Made by a program: the position numbers and the translations under genes
Origin: Dermatobacter hominis
GTDB taxonomy: Bacteria > Actinomycetota > Acidimicrobiia > Acidimicrobiales > Microtrichaceae
DNA: 64,000 bases
Assembly (NCBI RefSeq): GCF_020715685.1
Contig: NZ_CP085840.1
Coordinates: 2,480,001 to 2,544,000, forward strand
Reading direction: 5' to 3'
Notes under the pieces: model-generated
Database searches by the model: none
The model's input: only the letters and a program-made list of their open reading frames with translations
Told to the model about the DNA's origin: nothing
In this document: piece by piece, positions 23,709-32,177 of the stretch
How the letters are laid out: the number at the start of each line of letters is the position of its first letter
How positions within the stretch are numbered: the stretch's first letter is position 1

Positions 23709-25067
23709 ATGGAGAACCGACCTTCAGATGATCCGGCGGCTCGCGGCGACGGCAGCGACTGGTACTACGACGTCGACCTTCATGGCGGGGTGGTCCGTCC
23801 GTGGTGTTCACACCCGCGGTGTGAGCGGCTGCGGGAGCGGGCGCCAGACGGCTCGTGGAGTTGCGGTCACCGCAGCCCGGATTCGCGGCGTGAGGCTGCC
23901 CTCGTAGCAGCGGTCGAGCAGCTGGCGGACACCGCACCGGTCCAGCGCACCGCAGCGGACGAGTTCTGGGAGCGCCTCGCCGGGCCCTTCACCGACGTCG
24001 CGGGGGCGGCGGAGCGGCTCGGCTGCGCACCTGTCGAGGTCGCGGAGCGGATCGCGTGCCGCGAGCTGCTGGGGTGCCGCCTCGCTGACGCTGACGCGAC
24101 GTGGGTGCTGCCCGAGAAGCAGTTCGACGTGCTTGACGCGCTTCCGCAGGTGCTCGCTCGGGCTGGCTACCGGCCGCATCGCGCCGCACGCGGCTGGGAG
24201 ATCGTCGGCTGGCTCGCCAGCCCGAACGATCATCTCGACGGCCTCACCGTGTACGAGGCGCTCGTCGCAGGCCGCTCAGACGAGGTGCTCGCACTGGCGG
24301 CGATCGTCAACCGGCCGGCCGACGGACCGCTGGACACGTTGTCGCAGATCCAAGACATCGTCTCGACACCGACCGACGGACCGGGGATCCGCTCGAGCGA
24401 CCTACGCCCAGTGCTGCGGCAGGCCGCCCTCGAGATGCTGGAGTGGACTACGCGGCGTCCTCGGGAGCCGGTCGACGTGGTCGATCGACTCGACGAGGCG
24501 GCCTCGTGGCTCGAGACGGAGATCGGCAGACGCGGCCAGGGGGCGGTGCTCGGACCTGTGGTCCTCGACGTCCGGCGTGCGATGTTCGAACTGCAGCGAC
24601 CGATCGATGGCGCCGAGGCCGACGTTGCGGCACGGGTCGAGATCCACGCGGCGTGGCTGGAGCGCAACGCACCATCGCTGTACGGCGTCAGGTGGAACGA
24701 CCTGCGGAACGACCTGATCGCCGCAGGGGTTCAGTTGCGGCGCCGCGCAGCTGACCGGGTCAGTCGACCGCTGGACCGAGCAGCGGACGCGACGGAGGTG
24801 GTCACCAGGTATCTGGTCGTGGACGTTGTCGCAGTGAAGGTGTTGGCCCGCTACGTGGTCGAGCTGACCTTCGACGACGGGTTCGTCGGCGTGGTGGACC
24901 TCGAAGGCTGGCTGCGGGGCTCGGCGTTCGAGCCGGTACGAGCCGACTACGCGAACTTCCTCGCAGTGCGCGTGAACTCAGACTCCGGGACGATCGAGTT
25001 CCCCAACGGGGCCGACCTCTCGCCCTCAGCGCTGTACCTGGCGGCGAAGCCTTCCATCCCGGACTGA
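23709..25067 (+). CDS. MbcA/ParS-like antitoxin domain fused to DUF2442
   Basis: 452 residues from ATG at 23709 (GTG at 23649 is an alternative). A Cys/His cluster (C33, C38, C52, H54) suggests a zinc-ribbon-like N-terminus. Residues about 95-200 read like the MbcA/ParS/Xre toxin-binding domain: a gradual helix, VLPEKQFDVLDALPQVLA, then EIVGWLASPNDHLDGLTVYEAL and DEVLALA. The C-terminal 70 residues (ARYVVELTFDDGFVGVVDLEGWL ... FPNGADLSPSALY) are a good DUF2442 match. Both modules belong to toxin-antitoxin families, yet no RES toxin is adjacent. Roles are inferred. Confidence 0.65.
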   Translation: MENRPSDDPAARGDGSDWYYDVDLHGGVVRPWCSHPRCERLRERAPDGSWSCGHRSPDSRREAALVAAVEQLADTAPVQRTAADEFWERLAGPFTDVAGAAERLGCAPVEVAERIACRELLGCRLADADATWVLPEKQFDVLDALPQVLARAGYRPHRAARGWEIVGWLASPNDHLDGLTVYEALVAGRSDEVLALAAIVNRPADGPLDTLSQIQDIVSTPTDGPGIRSSDLRPVLRQAALEMLEWTTRRPREPVDVVDRLDEAASWLETEIGRRGQGAVLGPVVLDVRRAMFELQRPIDGAEADVAARVEIHAAWLERNAPSLYGVRWNDLRNDLIAAGVQLRRRAADRVSRPLDRAADATEVVTRYLVVDVVAVKVLARYVVELTFDDGFVGVVDLEGWLRGSAFEPVRADYANFLAVRVNSDSGTIEFPNGADLSPSALYLAAKPSIPD

Positions 25068-25173
25068 CAGACCCCGTGTGGGTGAAGGTCAGCGAGTTCC
25101 GGCCGCGGTCTTCGACGCTGAGGTCTGGGACCCATTCGGCGTCGAAGCCGTTGCCGGTGCGCGTCTGTCCGCC

Positions 25174-25590
25174 TCAGCGCTCCGCGAGGTTGCGCATCGC
25201 CTCACCGAACTGCACGTCGGTGATCCTGCGGGTGAGTTCGAACAGTTCCTGCCGGGCTGCGGCGCACTCGTCGTCGGAGGCGGCGTCGTCGACCATCCGA
25301 CCGTGGGCCTGGCCGGCGGCGCGAGTGAGCTGCTCGAGAAGCAGCTTGTTGTCAGGCTGACTGATGACGACGGGGGCCTGCCCAGGTCGGTGCTTGACGA
25401 CTCGGCCGTCGTCGTCGAGCACGACGTAGCTCTGGCCCAGCGCTTCGAACTCTGCGATCAGATCGATGGTGGCCAGACGAGCTTCGATCCGCTCGTCCCA
25501 CGCCGCGCGCACGATGGCTTGCTGATCGTCGCGGAGCGAGTCGTACGACGCGGTGCCCGCCAGGACCGCTTCGACATCGGGATCGCTCAT
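25174..25590 (-). CDS. Hypothetical helical protein, 138 residues
   Basis: From ATG at 25590 with GAGG 12 nt upstream (an earlier GTG/ATG would add 12 residues). It begins SDPDVEAVLAGTASYDSLRDDQ and is mostly helical, with a short central beta hairpin (YVVLDDDGRVVKHRP) and a C-terminal helix rich in Asp/Glu. Convergent with the MbcA-DUF2442 gene. Could be a toxin or chaperone partner of it, but no catalytic motif is visible. Confidence 0.55.
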   Translation of the reverse strand: MSDPDVEAVLAGTASYDSLRDDQQAIVRAAWDERIEARLATIDLIAEFEALGQSYVVLDDDGRVVKHRPGQAPVVISQPDNKLLLEQLTRAAGQAHGRMVDDAASDDECAAARQELFELTRRITDVQFGEAMRNLAER

Positions 25591-25707
25591 GTCTTCGGTG
25601 TACCTCACTCCCGGGCCGAGGGCCACGCCGTTGCGGCCGAACCCGCACGTCGCACCAACGACTTCACACCGCGTCGCGGCTCACCGAGGGGCCGATCGAC
25701 CCAGTTC

Positions 25708-25754
25708 GGGGGATGGCGGGCGGGGGATGACTGGCCCCCCAAACCGGGCGTTTC
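25708..25754 (+). promoter_or_regulatory. Conserved upstream module, copy 2
   Basis: GGGGGATG at 25708-25715 and 25722-25729 (14 bp apart), 11 nt, then AAACCGGGCGTTTC at 25741-25754, 70 bp before the ATG at 25825. Same order, spacing and orientation relative to the gene as the copy at 18824-18895. Confidence 0.6.
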
Positions 25755-25824
25755 GCAGCGCTCGACGGTGCCTCACCCTCAGACGTCGGGCGCAACGGGT
25801 GCGCCGATCTGAACAGGAGACACC

Positions 25825-27294
25825 ATGAACCGCTACGACTTCGACAAAGGCCTCGCGGACGTGGAGCGTCTGGAGGTTCTCATCGCAAGTCCCCTCCTAC
25901 ACGTGCTCGGTCGCGACCTCCCTGCGTACGGCACGAGCACCAAGCCGTCCGCCGCTGAGCCGGCCGCCCTGCTGGTCGTGGGCGCGGCGACGTTGATCTG
26001 CGGCTCCGACCGTGCCGCAGATCGTGAACTCAAGGCGCACTGGCCGCGCCTGCACGCAGCGTTCGTGGCGGCCGGGTACCGGGTGCCCGCAGCACCGCTG
26101 CGCTCACAGCACTTCCGCGACTACCGCGACGGCTTCCTCGGCGGAGCGCTTCCCGACAGCTGGAAGCAGACCGCCCGGACGATGTTCGTCGAGCTCGCCC
26201 TGAGCCTCGGCTTGTTCCCCGAGAACGACGAGCCGTGGATCCGGCCTCATCTCGACGGCATCGTCACTGCGGACGGCACGTGGATCGCGGCTGCGACCGA
26301 CGTTCGTGACATGACGACGTCGCGTTCGCGGACGGGAACGCCGCGTGTCGCCGTCGACGCAGACCGCAAGAGCGGCGACCGGACGGGCGGGGAGACGGAG
26401 CGCCCGGTCAAGGGCACGGGGGTGAAGGGCATCGCCAAGTCCAAGCGCAAGCAGAGGGGGTGGGGCTACATGTTCTGCATCACCTCTGTCCGCGGCGGTG
26501 CGCCGCGGCTGCGGGTGGTGTTGGACGTGGCGCACGCGCCGAACAGCGCCGAGCTCGACGTCGTGATTCCCACCGTGCGGCGGCTGCGTGAATACCTCGG
26601 TGATCGGTTCCGTTGCTTGGTGTACGACGGCGCGATGGCCGGAGTCCACCATCGGAAGATCCGTCGCCTCGGCGTGCTGTCGGTGAACAAGCCGAAGGGT
26701 CTTCGCAACCCGAAGCTGTGGTCCCGGTATCGCGGGGAGCGCGTCGGCGTGGGGGCCAAGGTGCTCGAGGTCGCGAACGACTGCGAGCACCGGCACTTGC
26801 TCACCGTGACCGACGGGCTCTTCTGGGAGCTGACAGAGACGGTGGTGGGGGGCTACGTCCGTCATCGGGTCCCCGAGGTCACCGACATCCGCCGCTTCGA
26901 GGTCGGACCGACCTCTGACGACGGCTTCCGGTGGGAGATGGACGTGACGGTCCGTTGCGAGCGCGGCGACCACATCATCACGTTCGACCCGAACGCAACG
27001 ATCAAGTGCGCCACGGGTGCTGCGCTGCGCAAGTCCGCCCACGGGCCGCTCACGTACAACGCAGAGCTGACCTTGTCGCAGCAGCTGAGGATGCTGCAGC
27101 CCAACGAGGACAACTTCGCACCGGTGTTCGGACGTCGCAACGACAGTGAGACCGGGAACAAGAACCTGAAGATGGACTACGACCTTGGAGACCGGGCCCG
27201 CAGCTACACCGTCGAGCGCGTCGACACCGACCTGTGGATCTACTCCCTGCTGACGAATGCCCTCGCCTGGGCTGAGCACGGCGGGCGCCACTAG
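25825..27294 (+). CDS. IS4-like DDE transposase family protein, stand-alone
   Basis: 489 residues. Putative catalytic acids are D150 (TADGTW), D268 (LVYDGAMAG) and E442, the last within F-x2-R-x3-E-x6-K (F435, R438, E442, K449), a variant of the IS4 YREK signature. An insertion rich in Arg/Lys (about residues 165-212) follows the first Asp. The ATG has a close AGGAGA. The protein is paralogous to 29053-30450, sharing the VYDGA and RNDSE blocks. No terminal inverted repeats were found around the gene, and it has the shared upstream module at 25708, so it may be domesticated. Confidence 0.7.
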   Translation: MNRYDFDKGLADVERLEVLIASPLLHVLGRDLPAYGTSTKPSAAEPAALLVVGAATLICGSDRAADRELKAHWPRLHAAFVAAGYRVPAAPLRSQHFRDYRDGFLGGALPDSWKQTARTMFVELALSLGLFPENDEPWIRPHLDGIVTADGTWIAAATDVRDMTTSRSRTGTPRVAVDADRKSGDRTGGETERPVKGTGVKGIAKSKRKQRGWGYMFCITSVRGGAPRLRVVLDVAHAPNSAELDVVIPTVRRLREYLGDRFRCLVYDGAMAGVHHRKIRRLGVLSVNKPKGLRNPKLWSRYRGERVGVGAKVLEVANDCEHRHLLTVTDGLFWELTETVVGGYVRHRVPEVTDIRRFEVGPTSDDGFRWEMDVTVRCERGDHIITFDPNATIKCATGAALRKSAHGPLTYNAELTLSQQLRMLQPNEDNFAPVFGRRNDSETGNKNLKMDYDLGDRARSYTVERVDTDLWIYSLLTNALAWAEHGGRH

Positions 27295-27380
27295 CGCGCA
27301 GCGCATGCAGGGACCGAGCGTGCAGCACAGCGCGCCGCGTAGCTGCTCCGGCGCGCATGACGACTCGATCCGCGAGGTGC

Positions 27381-27404
27381 GGTCAACATCCATGGACGTT
27401 GACC
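27381..27404. promoter_or_regulatory. 24-bp near-perfect palindrome
   Basis: GGTCAACATCCATGGACGTTGACC is palindromic except for one base pair. It lies about 95 bp upstream of the first small gene of the recombinase/DDE operon region, in a 200-bp non-coding gap. It looks like a dimeric repressor site or a recombination site. Confidence 0.5.
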
Positions 27405-27498
27405 ACACGTCGCGCGTGGTTCCGTCCGACACCCAGATCTGGTCCCTTGAGAACCGGCCCACAAGTCGGGATGCACAGCGGACAGTTCAGGAGTGAAG

Positions 27499-27726
27499 GT
27501 GACGAACGAAGACGATGACCAGCGGTTGTCAGAGGCGACCGGCGACAACGACCACCTCGAGGTCGACGACGTCCTCGCAACCATCCGTCGCAACGCACGC
27601 ACGTTCGGTGAGCTGGTGCTGCACTTCGCCGACCGCGACATGTCGAACTCGTGGGCATCGACCGATCTCGATCGCGCCCTCGCCGTGATCTGGTACCCGA
27701 CGCTGAGGAGCACTTGCCCTAGCTGA
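27499..27726 (+). CDS. Small acidic protein, 75 residues
   Basis: Starts at GTG 27499, preceded by CAGGAG with 7 nt spacing. An acidic N-terminus (TNEDDDQRLSEATGDNDHLEVDD) is followed by a helix (VLATIRRNARTFGELVLHFADRD). It precedes the HTH-recombinase-DDE operon by about 60 bp. It may be a truncated gene, since the C-terminus is short and ends in WYPTLRSTCPS. Confidence 0.4.
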   Translation: MTNEDDDQRLSEATGDNDHLEVDDVLATIRRNARTFGELVLHFADRDMSNSWASTDLDRALAVIWYPTLRSTCPS

Positions 27727-27788
27727 GCGTCGTCGGTGCCGTCGCACCGGCAACTGGTCCGCCCGCGACCGTGTGCACCGTCCGGCAC

Positions 27789-28109
27789 ATGGGAAGCATC
27801 CACCCCCGTCACCTCGACCAGCGCCGCAACCTCGACCCTTGCGACTACGAGGCAGACGCCGACTCCTACCGCCTCACCGAAGGACTCCAGTTCCACATCC
27901 CGGCCGGCGGCGACGAGATCTCCATGCGGATCGCGGAAGTGCAACACCGCCTCGTGTGCCGCTGGAACCGCAGCAACCGCCGCCGCATTGCGGCCCAGCT
28001 CGGCCGCCAGTTCGGCATCAAGAAGCAGACCATCAGCCTCACCGCGAAAGGACTGCGCTGGGCCGGCGAGCCGGTACTCGCCGCGCTCATCCACGCCACC
28101 GAGCCATGA
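27789..28109 (+). CDS. Small HTH-like protein, first gene of coupled operon
   Basis: 106 residues. After a charged N-terminus, residues about 65-95 (NRRRIAAQLGRQFGIKKQTISLTAKG) resemble a helix-turn-helix of the resolvase or sigma-4 type. Its TGA overlaps the next ATG (ATGA at 28106), so it is translationally coupled to the recombinase-fold gene. Codon third positions are strongly C-biased, unlike the flanking core genome. A DNA-binding accessory role is inferred. Confidence 0.6.
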   Translation: MGSIHPRHLDQRRNLDPCDYEADADSYRLTEGLQFHIPAGGDEISMRIAEVQHRLVCRWNRSNRRRIAAQLGRQFGIKKQTISLTAKGLRWAGEPVLAALIHATEP

Positions 28110-29056
28110 CCGACACCCGCTACGACAACAGCCAACTCGACGAGCTCGCCGCCACCGCGACCGTCGAGCTCCACGCCGCGATGACCGTCGACGAGTTCGT
28201 CGGGGCAGTGCTGCGCTGCTGGAACGACGACGAGCAGCTCCGGGACCAGACCGTGACCCGGATGGGCGAGACGATCGTCCGCTTCGCTCGACGCCTGGCC
28301 GCTACGGGCATCGACACGATCGACGCTATCGACACCGGCGCCTGCGTCGGGTTCATCGACGCTCCCACCAGGACCGGCACCCAAGCCACGAACGCCACCC
28401 GCCACGCCCGTCGCGTCGCCCTGCGAGCGCTGTTCCGCACCGGCCGCAACCTCGGCGTCCTCACCACCGACCCCACCCTCGACGTCGCGCTACCGGCCCG
28501 CACCTCGCTCACCGCCCGTCCGCTCACCGACGACGAACTCACCCTCTGTCGCTCGGCGGTTCAACCGAACACCGCCACGAACCTGGTGCGGCCGGCTGCC
28601 TGGGCGCTCGCGGAGGCCACCGCAGCTACCAGCGAGATCCCCGAGATCCGCCGACGCGACCTCGACCACGATCACGGGACACCCACTGCGGTGACGTTGC
28701 CTGGGACCCCCCGGCTCCGGGCCCGCACCGTCGAGCTCACCGACTGGGGCGCCGCCATCCTCACCCGGCGCCTCGTCGAGATCGACACCGCACCCAATGC
28801 ACTCCTGGCCTACACCGGCAGCTGCCCCTCTCGCTCCGTCGCCCGACAAGCCGCGGCTTGCAACCTCATCACCGCCGTACTGCGAGCATGCGGCCTCGCC
28901 AACGAATCCGATGTACGCCCCGCGTCGGTGCGCCACTGGCGCGCCCGCACGGCATTCGACGCCGGCGCCAGCATCGAGACGGTCGCGACGCTCCTCGGCC
29001 ACCGGCGTCTCGACGAAGCCGCCGAAGCCATCGCACACGACTGGGCGCCAACATGA
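28106..29056 (+). CDS. Tyrosine-recombinase-fold protein lacking catalytic residues
   Basis: 316 residues. The N-terminal 130 residues resemble a core-binding SAM-like domain (RHARRVALRALFRTGRNLGVL). The C-terminal half follows the integrase catalytic layout, ending in PASVRHWRARTAFDAGASIETVATLLGHRRLDEAAEAIAHDW. The box-I arginine is replaced (AATSEIPEI), the H-x-x-R motif keeps only R276-H277, and no tyrosine stands after LGH (297-299). Strand cleavage is therefore unlikely. Start and stop both overlap neighbours as ATGA. Confidence 0.65.
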   Translation: MTDTRYDNSQLDELAATATVELHAAMTVDEFVGAVLRCWNDDEQLRDQTVTRMGETIVRFARRLAATGIDTIDAIDTGACVGFIDAPTRTGTQATNATRHARRVALRALFRTGRNLGVLTTDPTLDVALPARTSLTARPLTDDELTLCRSAVQPNTATNLVRPAAWALAEATAATSEIPEIRRRDLDHDHGTPTAVTLPGTPRLRARTVELTDWGAAILTRRLVEIDTAPNALLAYTGSCPSRSVARQAAACNLITAVLRACGLANESDVRPASVRHWRARTAFDAGASIETVATLLGHRRLDEAAEAIAHDWAPT

Positions 29057-30450
29057 CCCGAGCCCGACCTCAGGCCATCGGCGAACTCGTCGCGTCGCTC
29101 GTCAACAGCCCCTACCTCCCCGGTCTCGCCGAACACCTCCAGGGCTCTCCCGTCGGCCGACGCCGCAACCACCCCCCGTGGGTCGTCCTCGCCTACGGCG
29201 CCATGGCCCGCCACTTCCGCAGCCACAACCGCCTCGACGGCGAACTCCGCACCGGGCTCTGGGATCAACTGCGCACCGCAGCCACCGACGCCGGACTCGA
29301 CGATCCCGGCCCCAAGCCCTTCCTGTACCCACAGCTCGTCTACTGGCGCGACCTCGTCATGACCAACGAGGACGACCGCAACGACCTCCTCGCGGCGTTC
29401 ACCGACCTCGCCCTCACCCACGCCCGCGAACGAGGCCTCCTGCTCCCCAACGGCCCCGGCTCGCTCACCCACCCCCACCCCACCCGCACCATCTACGGCG
29501 ACGGCACCGTCGTCCGACCCATCTACCGCCGCCCCCGCACCACCACCATCACCGACCCCGACACCGGCGACGAACACACCGCCTACCTCGACCCCAGCAC
29601 CGGCCTCACCCGCGACACCCCCAAGGGCCGCTTCGACCCCAGCGCCGCGGACTACCACCGCCACGACGGCCCCATCCACGGCAACAACTTCGTCATCGTC
29701 TTCGCCCGCAACCAAGCACCCGGCACCCGCGTCATCCTCGGCCTCGACCGCGTCGACGCCCCCGGCCGCGAAGCCGACACCGCAGTCGCGCTCATGGAAC
29801 GCATCCACACCGCCGCCGGCCCCGGCATCACCGCAGCCGTCTACGACGGCGCCTTCCACGGCGTCCACATCGACCGCCTCATGCGCAACCACGGCCTCGT
29901 CGTCATCAACAAGGTCGCCGCCGCCTCACGCAACGGCGACGACACCACCCCCAAGCGACGCCCCCTCGGCACCTACAGCCACGAACGCGACGACGGCACA
30001 CCGTGCACCCACACCCTCCACATCGAGAACGGCACCGTCATCGACGTCGCCCTTGCAGACGACGGGAGCACCGTCACCGTCGCCACCGCCACCCGCCGCC
30101 AGATCAAGCGCTTCCGACGCGCCAACGGCACCTGGCGGTTCTCCCTCGGCATCGACATCGCCTGCCCCCACGGCCCGCTCAAGCTGTGGCTCTCACCCCA
30201 CGCCCCCGACACCGACCCCACCCTCCCCGAACACCTCCGCCTCATCCCACCCGCCGACCCCGACTTCGACCGCCTCTACGGACTCCGCAACGACAGCGAA
30301 TCCTTCAACAGCCAGTACAAACGAACCCTGCTCGTCGACCGCGCCACCAGCGTCGGCTGGGAACGCCAACTGTTCGACCTCCTCACCTTCGCCATCCTCG
30401 AGAACAGCCGCGCCTGGGCCCTCCCCCGCCACCTCCGCGTCGTCGCGTAG
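29053..30450 (+). CDS. IS4-like DDE transposase family protein in recombinase operon
   Basis: 465 residues. Putative triad D150 (YGDGTV), D265 (AVYDGAFHG) and E416 in a complete IS4-type Y-x2-R-x3-E-x6-K signature (Y409, R412, E416, K423). A helical N-terminus (residues 1-135) precedes the RNase H-like core. It is related to the 25825 protein across the whole length of the core. The ATG overlaps the stop of the recombinase-fold gene. No flanking inverted repeats are evident, so it may work with the two upstream proteins rather than as a simple insertion sequence. Confidence 0.7.
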   Translation: MTRARPQAIGELVASLVNSPYLPGLAEHLQGSPVGRRRNHPPWVVLAYGAMARHFRSHNRLDGELRTGLWDQLRTAATDAGLDDPGPKPFLYPQLVYWRDLVMTNEDDRNDLLAAFTDLALTHARERGLLLPNGPGSLTHPHPTRTIYGDGTVVRPIYRRPRTTTITDPDTGDEHTAYLDPSTGLTRDTPKGRFDPSAADYHRHDGPIHGNNFVIVFARNQAPGTRVILGLDRVDAPGREADTAVALMERIHTAAGPGITAAVYDGAFHGVHIDRLMRNHGLVVINKVAAASRNGDDTTPKRRPLGTYSHERDDGTPCTHTLHIENGTVIDVALADDGSTVTVATATRRQIKRFRRANGTWRFSLGIDIACPHGPLKLWLSPHAPDTDPTLPEHLRLIPPADPDFDRLYGLRNDSESFNSQYKRTLLVDRATSVGWERQLFDLLTFAILENSRAWALPRHLRVVA

Positions 30451-30513
30451 CGAATCCGCTGCGCGTCGGTGACACCTGCTGCGCCACGATGACGGTCGAG
30501 AGGAAGGGCAGGG

Positions 30514-32082
30514 ATGCTGGCGCAGAACCATCACCGAGGGATCGAAGGCGACGGCTGGTTCTGGCGACTGGACGGCGACGAAGACGACGCCAAGCCCGGA
30601 CGTCTCACCGCCCACCTCGGCGGTTCCATCACGCTGGAACTGTCCACGCCGATGCTCACCGAGGCTCGTCCCTGGCCATCGACCAGCAACGACGTCCGCT
30701 CGGCCTGTGCGATCTACGGATTGGTCGGCAGCACCCGGGTGACACTCCTCGGAGCTCGCGTGGCCGGCCTCAGCCAGACATCCACGACCGCGCTCGCTGA
30801 CCGGGAACGGCTCGACATCGACACCGCAGTCATCGGTGCCCACCTGCCCGTCATCGGGCGCCGCGACCGCACGGTAGGAGTGATCACGGACGCCCTGCTG
30901 GTCGAGTTCGAACTCCTAGAGACGTGGCTTGGGCGCCGCGGCATCCACATCGAGATGCGCGGACGCAGCGGGGACGATCGCTTCACCTCGGCGACGGTTC
31001 AGTTCGACTACCCGGACACCCTCACTGCGCCGATCGATGGGGGACACCTGGAGCTGCAGACCGAATGGACGCCGCCGACCTACGACGAAGATGTCGTGGG
31101 CGTGCGCACCGGGACGCTCCTCCGGGTCATCCTCGACTCGCCGCGGGACGTCGACGAGGCGATCCACCACGCAGCATCCGTGCAGCTGTTGCTCGCCCTG
31201 CTCACCTCAGCGGCCCCTGACGTCCTGAACCTGCGCCTTCACCATCCAGACCGTCGCGCCGGCCAACGCGGTGACCTCCCGCTGTACGACCCAGTCGCGC
31301 TCGTGTACCGCTGGTCGCGACGCCGGCCCGAACAGCAGTCCGCTCCACTGACCAGTCCGTTCTCCGACTCCCGAGAGGCCCTCCTCGACTTCGAGGAGCT
31401 CGGAGGCATCGACGCTCTCGCGGCATGGACCTCGATCGCCAACGAGCTCCACCTGATCCTGTCGCTCCTCACCTCCGCGGCGTTCGTGGAGCGGCTACCG
31501 CATGAGAACGCCTTCCTCAACGTCACGTCGGCCGCGGAGGGGCTGCATCGGCACTGGTACCCGGTCTCCAAGGACGACGAGAAGGCAGCGAAGAGATGGG
31601 TCGCAACGATCCTGAACAAGCTGGAGAGCCTGCCGCGAGACGACCGCCAGCGTGTCAAGGGAAAGCTCAAGCGAGCTCATGAGCCCAGCCTGGAGCGCCG
31701 GCTGCGAGAGCTCGCTGATCGGCTGCCACTGACCGCAGCGGCCCTCACCGACAACGACGTGAGCACTTGGAGCGCAGCGGTGGCATGGGTCCGCAACCAG
31801 CTCGCTCATCCGAACTCCCCAGCCGAAGTGAAGGAACGGGAGGAACGCGGCCTGTACCCAGCCAGCGGATTCGAGTACCTCTTCCTTGCGCATTCGGTCT
31901 ACTGGCTGACGACGGCTGCCCTCGTGGCAGAGCTCGGCGTCTCGGATGCTCTGATCGCCGAACGAATCTCGGACCACGAGCTCCACTGGAAGAACCAGCG
32001 AGCACACGACGCGGTGTCGAGGTGGCGACGCGATGACGAAGCTGGAGTCGCGGGTTTCGTGCGGCCCGGCGATGACCCGTAG
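30514..32082 (+). CDS. ApeA-like HEPN protein, candidate anti-phage defence
   Basis: 522 residues. The first 45 (GDGWFWRLDGDEDDAKPGRL ... ITLEL) match the opening of ApeA N-terminal domain 1, including the W-x-L...pGxL pattern. The C-terminal half is helical and contains R427-N-Q-L-A-H432, the HEPN ribonuclease R-x4-H motif, after FLNVTSAAEGLHRHWYP, also typical of ApeA. ApeA gives abortive-infection-type phage defence in Escherichia coli through a HEPN nuclease. It lies 63 bp after the DDE operon and converges on a DUF3800 gene. Defence is inferred from family. Confidence 0.7.
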   Translation: MLAQNHHRGIEGDGWFWRLDGDEDDAKPGRLTAHLGGSITLELSTPMLTEARPWPSTSNDVRSACAIYGLVGSTRVTLLGARVAGLSQTSTTALADRERLDIDTAVIGAHLPVIGRRDRTVGVITDALLVEFELLETWLGRRGIHIEMRGRSGDDRFTSATVQFDYPDTLTAPIDGGHLELQTEWTPPTYDEDVVGVRTGTLLRVILDSPRDVDEAIHHAASVQLLLALLTSAAPDVLNLRLHHPDRRAGQRGDLPLYDPVALVYRWSRRRPEQQSAPLTSPFSDSREALLDFEELGGIDALAAWTSIANELHLILSLLTSAAFVERLPHENAFLNVTSAAEGLHRHWYPVSKDDEKAAKRWVATILNKLESLPRDDRQRVKGKLKRAHEPSLERRLRELADRLPLTAAALTDNDVSTWSAAVAWVRNQLAHPNSPAEVKEREERGLYPASGFEYLFLAHSVYWLTTAALVAELGVSDALIAERISDHELHWKNQRAHDAVSRWRRDDEAGVAGFVRPGDDP

Positions 32083-32177
32083 GCCCCGGGAAGCCGGTGG
32101 CGGCCCTCAGCCGGTCTCCACAGCGCCAGCGAAGGGCGTCCCACGCAAGCGGCGACGCTACCGCCGACGGAACGAGG

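Noticed and set aside
25825-27294. Ordinary insertion sequence
   Set aside because: No terminal inverted repeats or target-site duplication could be found on either side of the DDE gene.
27736-30450. 904-codon fused protein
   Set aside because: The frame is open upstream of 29053 by chance because of C-rich codons; the real upstream products lie in two other frames with ATGA junctions.
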